Origin: CAZVWJ01 sp964631325 | GTDB taxonomy: Bacteria > T1Sed10-126 | NCBI GenBank assembly: GCA_964631325.1 | Contig: CAZVWJ010000023.1 | Coordinates: 1-36,801 of the forward strand | Length of the DNA stretch: 36,801 bases | Reading direction: 5' to 3' | Shown: positions 1-7,816 of the stretch, piece by piece | Layout of the letters: the number at the start of each line of letters is the position of its first letter | Numbering within the stretch: the stretch's first letter is position 1 | Position numbers and translations under genes: made by a program | The notes under the pieces: generated by a model | Told to the model about the DNA's origin: nothing | What the model saw: only the letters and a program-made list of their open reading frames with translations | The model's database searches: none

Positions 1-251
1 CGTTAATCCGCGAGCTATAAGGTTATTGGTTTTGATTTCACTCATTCCCTCCGCTCTCCTTCGCGCCTTTGCACCTTTGCGTTACCTATGGGATTACGCT
101 GTTTCTCCTCGCCTCTTCGCCTTTTTGAGTTATCCGCGCCCACCAGCGTGGATCAGTGAACTAAAAAGTCAGGTTATGATTTCCTGAATTACTCTGTTCC
201 CCTCTGCGCCTTTGCGCCTCTGCGTTATTATTGGTTTTGAATTTGATTTTT

Positions 252-298
252 AACACGAAACACGGAACACGAAACACGGAACACGAAACACGGAACAC
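252..298. repeat. 14-bp tandem repeat array
   Basis: Three perfect head-to-tail copies of aacacgaaacacgg (252-265, 266-279, 280-293) are followed by a partial fourth copy. The array lies in gene-free DNA beside a perfect hairpin. Such arrays can vary in copy number by slippage. No function is evident. Confidence 0.85.
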
Positions 299-316
299 CG
301 GAGGCTCTGCCTCCGG
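298..316. repeat. Perfect 8-bp stem hairpin
   Basis: The arms CCGGAGGC (298-305) and GCCTCCGG (309-316) are perfectly complementary around a TCT loop. No T-run follows on either strand, so a rho-independent terminator is not supported. It directly abuts the 14-bp tandem array. Confidence 0.6.
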
Positions 317-511
317 CACCTCATCACGCCATCACGATCCCAGCGCTTGAACTCAACTTTCAACTATCAACTAGTAACTATTAACCTCGCTGTTATCCCC
401 TCGTCCCCTCGTCCCTTAGTCACCTCATCACGGGCTTACTCATCTTAACCTCCCAACCAATCTAAGCTATAGTTCTGACTCAAGAAAATGGCAAAAAACT
501 CTTTGATTAAG

Positions 512-704
512 TGTACTCTCCCAGGATTCTGGTTACAGATTATTCCTTATCAGAAGCGCTCTCTACTAACCTCATTCTCGAACGCCATCGTGGTGTTCTC
601 CGGGGTTTTGAGTCGTTTAAGAGCCATCCAGGCTCAAGACGACTCAAAAAATCCGGTTACCAGAAAGTGCTTCTGATTTGTAAAGGGAACCGTGGGAGAA
701 GACA
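512..704. mobile_element. MITE-like structured element, copy 1
   Basis: This 193-bp non-coding element has a close relative at 23517-23710 in the same orientation. Its ends are imperfect inverted repeats (TGTACTCTCCCA at 512-523; TGGGAGAAGACA at 693-704). Inside are nested complementary arms: 550-559 with 667-676, 580-586 with 592-598, 606-615 with 640-649, and 621-625 with 631-635. The flanks 505-511 (GATTAAG) and 705-711 (AGTTAAG) share TTAAG and look like a decayed target duplication. No transposase is encoded, so it would be a non-autonomous element. A structured RNA function is an alternative, because substitutions between the two copies preserve pairing. Confidence 0.75.
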
Positions 705-837
705 AGTTAAGGGAGAGCGAAAGCAGAAGTAAAGGTATTGAACTATTATATTCTCGAGAGAATCGCATGTGTCTAACTTCTGACTACACCTTAACCCCCT
801 ACAAAACACCGGTGAGATTGTCGTGAATAATTTCACA

Positions 838-866
838 TTACATTTTTGTTGAATCAAAGCTATAAT
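838..866 (+). promoter_or_regulatory. Possible sigma-70-type promoter of the pse operon
   Basis: A perfect -10-like TATAAT lies at 861-866, with a weak -35-like TTACAT at 838-843 and 17 bases between them. It sits about 60 bases upstream of the pseB start and is the best candidate in the gap. The weak -35 keeps this tentative. Confidence 0.35.
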
Positions 867-926
867 AATTCTTCCTAATAAAAGCCAACTTAAATTAATT
901 GAACATATAACAGTGGTGAAATACAT

Positions 927-1931
927 ATGTCATTAAATAGGAAAACTATTCTGTTGACTGGTGGGACCGGTTCCTTTGGCAAGATGTTTACCGAGAAAGT
1001 GCTGACTGAATACGATGTTGAGAAGTTAATCATTTTCAGCCGGGACGAGTGGAAACAGCAGCAGCTTCGTGGTAAGTTCCCGGAGGAAGAATATCCGAAG
1101 ATCCGTTACTTTATCGGAAATGTTCGCGATAAAGAACGTTTATACCGGGCTCTGGATGGTGTGGATATAGTTATTCATGCCGCCGCTCTCAAGCAGGTAC
1201 CCACCGCCGAATATAATCCCTTTGAAGTGGTCAAGACAAATGTTCTCGGGGCTCAGAACGTTATTGATGCGGCAATTGATAGAGGGGTGGAAAAGGTAAT
1301 TGCACTTTCCACGGACAAGGCAGCCAGTCCGATTAATCTTTACGGTTCCACCAAGCTCTGTTCGGACAAATTATTCGTGGCTGCCAACCATTACACGGGC
1401 CAGAACAATCCTGCGAAGTTTTCCGTGGTCCGCTACGGTAATGTTCTCGGCAGTCGCGGCAGTGTAATTCCTCTTTTCCTGGAGAAAAAGGAGGAGGGCG
1501 TGTTGCCGATCACCGACTTTCGGATGACCCGGTTCTGGATCACCCTTCAGGAAGCCGTCGATTTGGTTTTATTTGCTCTTGAGGATATGCGTGGTGGAGA
1601 AACTTACGTGCCCAAGATTCCGTCCATGAAAATAGTCGACCTGGCAAAGGCAATTGCCCCGGAAGCAGAGCTTAAGGAAGTGGGGATCCGACCGGGCGAA
1701 AAACTCCATGAGGTGATGATTCCCCGGGACGTGGCTCGTAACGCCCTGGAGTTTGAGGATCATTATGTAATTCAACCGACGGTTAAAATGTGGGGAGACA
1801 ATTCTCAGCGTGCGGAAAAGGGGCAACCGGTTGAAGAAGGTTTTGAATACTCAAGCGACAAGAATGAGGTATGGCTCTCAACAGAAGAGCTCCATGAAAT
1901 GATAAATGATCACCCCCACCTTGAAGTCTGA
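927..1931 (+). CDS. pseB: UDP-GlcNAc 4,6-dehydratase (inverting), PseB
   Basis: This is the first enzyme of CMP-pseudaminic acid synthesis. It converts UDP-GlcNAc to UDP-2-acetamido-2,6-dideoxy-beta-L-arabino-hexos-4-ulose by C4 oxidation, C6 dehydration and C5 epimerisation. The 334-residue protein is an extended short-chain dehydrogenase/reductase. The Rossmann motif GGTGSFG is at residues 12-18, the catalytic pair D130-K131 lies in STDKAA, and Y139/K143 form the YxxxK motif, which matches the FlaA1/PseB arrangement. The ATG at 927 follows GGTGA at 915-919. pseC starts 9 bases downstream, so the two are almost certainly co-transcribed. The non-inverting 4,6-dehydratases of the legionaminate route are membrane proteins or longer; this short soluble form with pseC beside it favours PseB. 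Confidence 0.93.
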   Translation: MSLNRKTILLTGGTGSFGKMFTEKVLTEYDVEKLIIFSRDEWKQQQLRGKFPEEEYPKIRYFIGNVRDKERLYRALDGVDIVIHAAALKQVPTAEYNPFEVVKTNVLGAQNVIDAAIDRGVEKVIALSTDKAASPINLYGSTKLCSDKLFVAANHYTGQNNPAKFSVVRYGNVLGSRGSVIPLFLEKKEEGVLPITDFRMTRFWITLQEAVDLVLFALEDMRGGETYVPKIPSMKIVDLAKAIAPEAELKEVGIRPGEKLHEVMIPRDVARNALEFEDHYVIQPTVKMWGDNSQRAEKGQPVEEGFEYSSDKNEVWLSTEELHEMINDHPHLEV

Positions 1932-1939
1932 GATTTAAA

Positions 1940-3103
1940 ATGGCTGAAAATATAATTCCCTACGGTAAACAGTCGATATCAAAAGCGGATATAGAGGCGG
2001 TAAGAGAAGTATTAAATTCGGACTGGCTGACCCAGGGCCCTGCTGTCGAAAAATTTGAACAGGCTCTCTGCAATAAATTCGGTTGTGATTACGCGGTCGC
2101 TGTAAACAGCGGCACCATGGCCCTGCATCTTGCTTACAAGGCACTGGGAGTGAGTAAAGGGGATGAAGTGGTAACTACTCCCAATACTTTTGTGGCTACT
2201 GCCAACGGTGTCCTTTATAACGGGGGCAAGCCCCAATTCGTTGATATAAATCCTGACACTTATAATCTTTCCATTGAAAAACTTGAGCAGTATTTATCCC
2301 AGTCGAAAAACCGAGAAAATACAGTCGGAATCACTCCCGTTCATTTTGCCGGCCAGCCCTGTGAGATGGAAAAGATCTACGAACTTGCGAATAAATACGG
2401 TTTCTTTGTGCTTGAAGATGCCTGTCATGCTCCCGGGGCGGAATACAAGGATTCAGAAGGCAATTGGCACAAGGTGGGAAGTTGTACACATAGTGATGCG
2501 GCGGTGCTCAGTTTTCATCCCGTCAAGCACATCACCACCGGCGAGGGCGGTGCAATTCTAACTAACCAAGAAGAACTGGCAGAAGAACTGCGGACTCTGC
2601 GTACACACGGGATAACCAAGGATCCCGACAAAATGTCGGAGAATCACGGTCCCTGGTATTACGAAATGCAAAAACTTGGCTTTAACGGCCGGATTACTGA
2701 CCTCCAGTGTGCCCTGGGGATAAGCCAGCTCTCCCGGCTGGAAAAATTTGTAGAAAAACGTCGCCAACTGGCCCAAAAATATGATCATGAATTAAAAAAT
2801 ATGAAGGGCATAACTTCCCCCCAGGTAAAATCGGGCGTCAGCCATGCTTATCATCTTTACGTGATACAGTGTAATCAACGTGATCAATTATTTGACCATT
2901 TACTTGAACACAATATCAAGCCTCAGGTCCACTATATTCCCGTTTATAAACAGCCTTATTATCGGAATAATTTCAATTTTCCTTGCGATAAATTTGAGCA
3001 AACGGAAAATTATTATAGCAACTGCTTATCACTCCCCCTTTATGTTGATTTGAGGCGAGAGGAGCTTACCAGAGTCTTGGAAACCTTACATAATTTTTAC
3101 TAA
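1940..3103 (+). CDS. pseC: UDP-4-amino-4,6-dideoxy-N-acetyl-beta-L-altrosamine transaminase, PseC
   Basis: This PLP-dependent aminotransferase of the DegT/DnrJ/EryC1 family aminates the 4-keto product of PseB, with glutamate as the usual donor. The protein has 387 residues, normal for the family. Visible landmarks are NSGTMAL near 56-62 (phosphate binding), D160 in VLEDACHA (contacts the pyridine nitrogen) and K196 in SFHPVKHITTGEGG (Schiff-base lysine). It starts 8 bases after pseB and is second in the pathway order. A related role in another amino sugar cannot be excluded from sequence alone, but the order pseB-pseC followed by pseG, pseH and pseI makes the assignment strong. Confidence 0.93.
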   Translation: MAENIIPYGKQSISKADIEAVREVLNSDWLTQGPAVEKFEQALCNKFGCDYAVAVNSGTMALHLAYKALGVSKGDEVVTTPNTFVATANGVLYNGGKPQFVDINPDTYNLSIEKLEQYLSQSKNRENTVGITPVHFAGQPCEMEKIYELANKYGFFVLEDACHAPGAEYKDSEGNWHKVGSCTHSDAAVLSFHPVKHITTGEGGAILTNQEELAEELRTLRTHGITKDPDKMSENHGPWYYEMQKLGFNGRITDLQCALGISQLSRLEKFVEKRRQLAQKYDHELKNMKGITSPQVKSGVSHAYHLYVIQCNQRDQLFDHLLEHNIKPQVHYIPVYKQPYYRNNFNFPCDKFEQTENYYSNCLSLPLYVDLRREELTRVLETLHNFY

Positions 3104-3163
3104 AAATGGAGAATTTACGATAAAATTCTACTTAAACTTATCTCCTTTGGAGGCTGAATATTA

Positions 3164-4216
3164 ATGAAAAAAGAGATAGCAATTGGTGACCGCAAAATCG
3201 GTCCTGATCATCCGCTGTTGATTATTGCTGAATGCGGGGTTACCTGTAATTACGACATGGAAACTACCAAGGGCTTAATCGATGTGGTGGCGGAAGCTGG
3301 CGCTGATGCAATCAAATTTATTTTCTGGTTCCCGGAAGAAATAATGAGTGACAAAACCGTTGAGTATGAATATGAGACTACCGAGGGGAAAAAAAGTGAA
3401 AATATGTACGAGATGTTAAGTGAACTGAAGTTCACCCTGAAAGAATGGAAAGAAGTAAAACAATATGCGGACAGAAAAGGTGTGATATTATTTTCTACCG
3501 TTAATTCTCCCTCGGGCATTGAATACGCGGAGAAACTGGACCTGGATGCCTATAAACTTAGTTCCTGGGATTATAATCACCATCCGCTCTGGCGGGACAT
3601 TGCTTCTATAGGGAAGCCTATGCTTATTGATACTGGACCGGTCACTAACCTGGAAGTGGCCAAGGTGATGAATATTTTAAAGGAAGAGGGTAATGACGAG
3701 GGGGTGCTTGTCCACTGTTTTCACACCGATGATCATTCGGAAATGAACATGCGAGCGATACCTTATATGCGCGATGCTTTTGACTGTCTGGTTGGTTATT
3801 CATCCAAAGATTACAACGACGAAACAGATATTATGGCAGTAACCATGGGCGCCTGCGTGTTGGAGAAAAGGTTAACCCTGGATCGCGATGATCCCGAGCA
3901 CCATCATGCTATTTCTAAGGAACCGGATGAATTTAAAGAATACGTAGAATTGATGAGAAATGTCCAAGCGGCCCGGGGTAAATTTGATTTAAAACCCAGT
4001 GACGAAGACCTGGAAGCCAGACAAAAGTGGTTTCGCCACCTGGTTGCCGACCAAGAGATTTCGGCCGGCACTGTTTTGACAGAGGAAATGCTGGCTGGGA
4101 AAAGACCGGAGACCGGCGGAATTTCACCTGAATATATGGAATTGTTTATAGGCCGAAAGGTTAATCGTGATATTGAGTATAACGAAGCGGTAACCTGGAA
4201 TGATATATGTTCATGA
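3164..4216 (+). CDS. Divergent NeuB-family nonulosonate synthase-like protein with SAF domain
   Basis: The 350-residue protein has the NeuB layout: a TIM-barrel from about 10-275 and a C-terminal SAF/antifreeze-like domain from about 288-348. Canonical NeuB and PseI enzymes condense PEP with a six-carbon amino sugar. This protein keeps E23, the GADAIKF strand (46-52) and H184 in the VHCFH segment. It lacks the SANHN motif (here CGVTCNY, 24-30) and the GLSDH motif, which reads GYSSK at 211-215, so the usual metal-binding histidine is a lysine. A canonical PseI is encoded separately at 7806, so this is a second, altered paralogue in the same operon. It may use a different substrate, or have a structural or tailoring role. 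ATG at 3164 follows the purine-rich TTTGGAGGC at 3147-3155. Confidence 0.8.
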   Translation: MKKEIAIGDRKIGPDHPLLIIAECGVTCNYDMETTKGLIDVVAEAGADAIKFIFWFPEEIMSDKTVEYEYETTEGKKSENMYEMLSELKFTLKEWKEVKQYADRKGVILFSTVNSPSGIEYAEKLDLDAYKLSSWDYNHHPLWRDIASIGKPMLIDTGPVTNLEVAKVMNILKEEGNDEGVLVHCFHTDDHSEMNMRAIPYMRDAFDCLVGYSSKDYNDETDIMAVTMGACVLEKRLTLDRDDPEHHHAISKEPDEFKEYVELMRNVQAARGKFDLKPSDEDLEARQKWFRHLVADQEISAGTVLTEEMLAGKRPETGGISPEYMELFIGRKVNRDIEYNEAVTWNDICS

Positions 4217-4920
4217 GCACTTCCGAAAGCTCGATCGCTATTATCCCAGCCCGGGGAGGTTCCAAGCGGTTTCCGCGCAAAAATGTCGCTGAACTGGATG
4301 GTAAACCCCTGGTGGCTTATGCGGTTGAAGCCGGTTTAGAAAGTGGCGTTTTTGATACAGTCTGTGTCACTTCGGATGATGAGGAAATTTTGGCAGTGGG
4401 TCGTGATTACGGAGCGGACCTGCTCCATGAACGCCCCCCGGAACTTGCTTCCGATACCGCCCAGGTAAAGGAAGTCTGTGCCAGTTTGCTACGTGAACTT
4501 CGCGAAGAAGACAAAGATTACAGTTACTTTGGTGTACTCTGGGTAACAAATCCTCTTCGCCGAGCAGAAGATTTAAAAGAAGCCTGGGATTTATTCCAGG
4601 GATCGGGGGGGCGGGGAGTGATGAGCCTGGTCCCTTTTGATCACCCCCCGCAGACTGCGGTCTGGGCACCGGAGGGGGAGATTGTCCCCTATTTTGAAGG
4701 GGATAATTTTAAACGCACCCAGGAACTGGACGAAGTTTATACTCACGATGGTGCTTTTATACTGATGGAGACTGATTATTTTCTAAAACGAGAAAAATTT
4801 TATGTTCCTGGGATGATACCTTACTATAATTCATTAGAACATAGTGTGGATATTGATACGCCGCGTGATTTGGCGTGGGCTGAGTTTTTGATGGATTATT
4901 ATGATTTAGAAGTTCCATGA
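4207..4920 (+). CDS. pseF: CMP-nonulosonic acid synthetase (PseF/NeuA-like cytidylyltransferase)
   Basis: It activates the nine-carbon sugar with CTP to give the CMP-sugar donor. The 237-residue protein has the N-terminal nucleotide-binding signature IPARGGSKRFPRKNV (about 13-27), followed by KPLVAYAVEA. Near the C-terminus, SVDIDTPRDLAWAE is the conserved metal-site segment of the family. The gene overlaps the end of the preceding synthase. ATG 4207 has a weak GGAA 6 bases upstream (4197-4200), while ATG 4213 forms an ATGA overlap with the upstream stop. Either start is possible. As the only cytidylyltransferase in the window it is assumed to serve the Pse route; CMP-Leg or CMP-Neu specificity cannot be read from the sequence. 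Confidence 0.88.
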   Translation: MFMSTSESSIAIIPARGGSKRFPRKNVAELDGKPLVAYAVEAGLESGVFDTVCVTSDDEEILAVGRDYGADLLHERPPELASDTAQVKEVCASLLRELREEDKDYSYFGVLWVTNPLRRAEDLKEAWDLFQGSGGRGVMSLVPFDHPPQTAVWAPEGEIVPYFEGDNFKRTQELDEVYTHDGAFILMETDYFLKREKFYVPGMIPYYNSLEHSVDIDTPRDLAWAEFLMDYYDLEVP

Positions 4921-4921
4921 G

Positions 4922-6424
4922 ATGAGGCTAACATTTCGTGTTGATGCCGGACCAAAAATTGGTCTCGGTCATTCTATGCGTTGTCTTGCCCTGGTACAGT
5001 TTGCTCGGGATAAAGGATTTAATATCGATTTGATAACTAGTAATATGCCCCAGGAAATTCAAAAATTATATGCGAATGAAGCGGTGGAAATTACAAGTTT
5101 AGATTTACACTCAGGCTCAACTGAGGATGTTGAACAAACTGTTGAATTTTGTGAACAAAATAATACTGACTGGTTGATTTTGGACGGTTATCAATTTGAG
5201 AGTGACTATCAAAAAAAAGTCAACGAGGCGGATAGCTTTTCCAGTTTGGTTATTGATGATTACGCTCACCTGAACCAGTATTATGCGGATATTATTTTAA
5301 ACCAAAATCTCAATGCTGAAAACATAAATTACAAAATCGGTAGTGGCGCTACTCGAAAGCTGTGTGGCGTTAAATACGCTTTGTTGCGCCGGGAATTCAG
5401 AAAGAAACGGCAGAATATAAGCCCATCTTTCGACAAAGAATGTAATTTATTAATTACGATGGGCGGCAGCGACCCCGAAAATATTACGGCTAAAATTTTA
5501 AGAGGGCTTGATTATCATGAATTTACTAATTTAAAAATTACTGTTGTCCTGGGTGCTGCTAATTCAAAAGTAGAAGAAATTAGACGATTGGCTGAGGATA
5601 TAGAACCTGCAGTTGAGCTAAAAACTCACGTAAAACAAATGAGTAACGAGATGCGCCAGGCGGATCTGGCGATTTCTTCGGCTTCCAGTACTTGTTGGGA
5701 ATTGGCTTGTTTGAAGGTTCCTATGTTGGTTGTGGTTTTTGCTAAAAATCAAGAATTGGTTGCCAGCGGTTTGGCAGACAAGAATGCGGCTATTAATTTG
5801 GGCTGGTTTGATAAACTTCAGAGCGAGGATATTGCCAGAGTTTTAAAAGAATTAATAGAAAATCCTGAAAAAAGACGTAATTTAGTTAACAATGCGCGGG
5901 GGTTGGTTGACGGGAAAGGAGCCTCACGGGTGATAAATGTTCTAAAAAGTGAAAAGATTGATTTAAGGCTTGCTGAGGAAGAAGATTGCCGGTTACTGTG
6001 GAATTGGGTTAATGATCCTGCTGTGAGAGAAGCGGCATTTAACACAGCTTCCATTCCTTTTGATGACCATGTGGAATGGTATGAAGAAAAGTTAAAAAGC
6101 TCGAATTCATATATATTTATTGCTCAAGATACAAATTCTGTACCTATTGGCCAAATCCGGTTTGATATCCAGGGAAATAAAGTGTTCGTAGATGTCAGCG
6201 TGGATTCCAAACAACGCGGAAAAGGTTTTGGTACCGCTATTATAAGACAGGGAGCTAAAAAGATTATTGATCGTTTGGAATTGAATTCCGTTCACGCCTG
6301 GGTAAAACCGGAGAATAAAAGTTCCCGAGAAGCTTTTAGAAAAAGTGGTTTTAATGAGCTGGAGCTTTCGGAATATGAAGGTCATACAGCCTGGCATTAT
6401 GTATTGAATGTCAATGATGAATGA
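4922..6424 (+). CDS. pseG: PseG-PseH fusion: UDP-sugar hydrolase plus N-acetyltransferase
   Basis: A 500-residue bifunctional protein. Residues 1 to about 335 are PseG, a GT-B-fold hydrolase that removes UDP from UDP-2,4-diacetamido-2,4,6-trideoxy-beta-L-altrose. FRVDAGPKIGLGHSMRC carries H17, the same number as the catalytic histidine of the Campylobacter enzyme, and LLITMGGSDPENIT marks the second domain. Residues from about 342 form a GNAT acetyltransferase (PseH) with the acetyl-CoA motif VDSKQRGKGFGTAII, which acetylates the C4 amine made by PseC. PseH acts just before PseG, so the fusion joins consecutive steps. It starts one base after the cytidylyltransferase stop and overlaps the next gene by 17 bases. 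The two are separate genes in many species. Confidence 0.92.
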   Translation: MRLTFRVDAGPKIGLGHSMRCLALVQFARDKGFNIDLITSNMPQEIQKLYANEAVEITSLDLHSGSTEDVEQTVEFCEQNNTDWLILDGYQFESDYQKKVNEADSFSSLVIDDYAHLNQYYADIILNQNLNAENINYKIGSGATRKLCGVKYALLRREFRKKRQNISPSFDKECNLLITMGGSDPENITAKILRGLDYHEFTNLKITVVLGAANSKVEEIRRLAEDIEPAVELKTHVKQMSNEMRQADLAISSASSTCWELACLKVPMLVVVFAKNQELVASGLADKNAAINLGWFDKLQSEDIARVLKELIENPEKRRNLVNNARGLVDGKGASRVINVLKSEKIDLRLAEEEDCRLLWNWVNDPAVREAAFNTASIPFDDHVEWYEEKLKSSNSYIFIAQDTNSVPIGQIRFDIQGNKVFVDVSVDSKQRGKGFGTAIIRQGAKKIIDRLELNSVHAWVKPENKSSREAFRKSGFNELELSEYEGHTAWHYVLNVNDE

Positions 6425-7121
6425 TAACCGGAGTTTTGTTGTAGCTGGGTGTAAACCCTGGACTCGGAAGGTTTTTGAAGAGAAAATTAATAATTTTTCT
6501 GGGGAATGGACATATATTTCTGACCCGGCAGAATTGACTTGTGAAAAAATGGAGAAGCTTACTCCGGATTATATATTTTTTCTTCATTGGTCCTGGCTGG
6601 TACCGGAAAAATTATTGAAAAATTATGATTGTGTGGGTTTTCATATGACTGATTTACCATTTGGGCGAGGCGGGAGTCCCCTTCAGAATTTGTTGGTCCG
6701 AGGCCGTGAAAAAACAAAACTTTCAGCTTTTAAAATGACTGAACAGCTAGATGCTGGCCCGATCTATATGAAACGGTCTCTTACTTTAAACGGGTCAGCT
6801 GAAGATATATATAGACGGACAAGCGATCTAGCTGCTGAAATGATCCAGGAAATTATTACCGAAAAACCAGACCCGCAACCGCAACAAGGAGAAGTGGTTG
6901 AATTTGAGCGCCGTACACCTGAACAAAGTGAAATAGCCGATTGTTCCTCCTTGAAAGAAGTATATAATTACATTCGTATGTTAGATGCTCCTGGTTATCC
7001 TTGCGCTTTTTTCAGGCATGAAGGTTTCAAAATTGAGTTTACCGAGGCCAATTTAGCGGAAGATGGTCTTTATTGTTCGGCTAAGATTACTTCTGTAGAA
7101 AATAACAGTGATGATTCATGA
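6408..7121 (+). CDS. Sugar formyltransferase (methionyl-tRNA formyltransferase fold)
   Basis: The 237-residue protein resembles the hydrolase domain of formyltransferases that use N10-formyltetrahydrofolate. The active-site loop GFHMTDLPFGRGGSPLQ (77-93) contains H79, and LDAGPIY (114-120) contains D115, matching the His and Asp of the Fmt family. The usual Asn two residues before the histidine is Gly here, which may mark a subfamily. It is too short for a tRNA formyltransferase and lacks the tRNA-binding C-terminal domain. It overlaps pseG-pseH and the next gene, a PIG-L deacetylase. A plausible role is N-formylation of an amine on Pse or its precursor. Several ATG codons (6408, 6414, 6417) could serve as start. 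Confidence 0.85.
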   Translation: MSMMNDNRSFVVAGCKPWTRKVFEEKINNFSGEWTYISDPAELTCEKMEKLTPDYIFFLHWSWLVPEKLLKNYDCVGFHMTDLPFGRGGSPLQNLLVRGREKTKLSAFKMTEQLDAGPIYMKRSLTLNGSAEDIYRRTSDLAAEMIQEIITEKPDPQPQQGEVVEFERRTPEQSEIADCSSLKEVYNYIRMLDAPGYPCAFFRHEGFKIEFTEANLAEDGLYCSAKITSVENNSDDS

Positions 7122-7816
7122 AATACTTGGTTATTGCAGCTCACCCGGATGACGAAGTGCTGGGATGTGGTGGCACTATCTTACGGCTTTTGGAAGAATG
7201 TAATTCAGTTGATATTGCCATTTTGGGGGAAGGTATTACTTCTCGTTATGACTCTCCGGAAAAGGCTACCACTGAGGAACTTGATTTGCTCAGAAGAGAG
7301 GCGAAAGAAGTAGCTGATTTATTAGGGATTAATAATTTATATTTGCGTGATTTCCCTGACAACCGTTTTGATTCTTTTGATTTTTTGGACGTTGTAAAAG
7401 TTGTGGAAGAAATTATTGATGTTTCTTCGCCGGAGGCTATTTATACTCATCATGCTGGAGATCTTAATTTAGATCACAAAATAACCAACAGGGCTGTAAT
7501 TACCGCTACCCGGCCATTGGCCGAACAAAAAGTGAATGAGATTTATACTTTTGAAGTTCCCTCTTCTACTGAATGGAATTTTGGTGAAACAGATAACAAC
7601 TTTACTCCAGCTTTTTTTGTTGGAATCGAAGAGACACTCAAAAAAAAGATTGAGGCTTTGAAATTATACAAAAATGAAGTGAGGCAAGCCCCGCATCCAC
7701 GTTCCCCCGAGACAGTGAAGGCTCTAGCTCGTTGGCGTGGAAGCATGGCAGGTTTGGAAGCGGCTGAAGCTTTTAAACCAGTTAGAATAATCAGAGGTGA
7801 AAAAAATGGCGACTGA
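7118..7816 (+). CDS. PIG-L (LmbE) family deacetylase
   Basis: The 232-residue zinc-dependent N-deacetylase-like protein belongs to the family of GlcNAc-PI de-N-acetylase and MshB. The metal site is visible as AHPDDE (8-13) and as HHAGDLNLDH (111-120). ATG 7118 overlaps the upstream stop as ATGA, giving tight coupling to the formyltransferase. A reasonable model is that this enzyme removes an N-acetyl group from the Pse precursor or product and the formyltransferase then formylates the free amine. That is an inference from neighbourhood, not from the sequence itself. It overlaps the next gene (pseI) slightly. Confidence 0.87.
   Translation: MKYLVIAAHPDDEVLGCGGTILRLLEECNSVDIAILGEGITSRYDSPEKATTEELDLLRREAKEVADLLGINNLYLRDFPDNRFDSFDFLDVVKVVEEIIDVSSPEAIYTHHAGDLNLDHKITNRAVITATRPLAEQKVNEIYTFEVPSSTEWNFGETDNNFTPAFFVGIEETLKKKIEALKLYKNEVRQAPHPRSPETVKALARWRGSMAGLEAAEAFKPVRIIRGEKNGD

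Larger units (their letters stand above)
1..926. other. Gene-free leader region with repeats
   Basis: No convincing coding region was found in these 926 bases. The stretch holds three degenerate copies of a C/T-rich motif built around 'cgcctttgcgcctctgcgtta' like units (54-84, 105-132, 201-227), the phrase ttattggttttga twice (23-35 and 227-239), a 14-bp tandem array (252-298), a perfect short hairpin (298-316), low-complexity caacta/taacta runs (about 350-385), and a 193-bp MITE-like element (512-704). The last 200 bases lead into the pseB start and contain a possible promoter. The short open frames over the MITE-like element follow its palindromic structure and are not considered genes. Confidence 0.6.

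Noticed and set aside
240..300. CRISPR-like array
   Set aside because: The 14-bp units are directly adjacent with no spacers and no cas genes occur in the window.
488..732. Short open frames over the left MITE-like element, with a similar frame at 23508-23720
   Set aside because: They translate the palindromic repeat itself. The two copies differ by insertions and deletions that shift frame, while base pairing is kept, so coding is unlikely.
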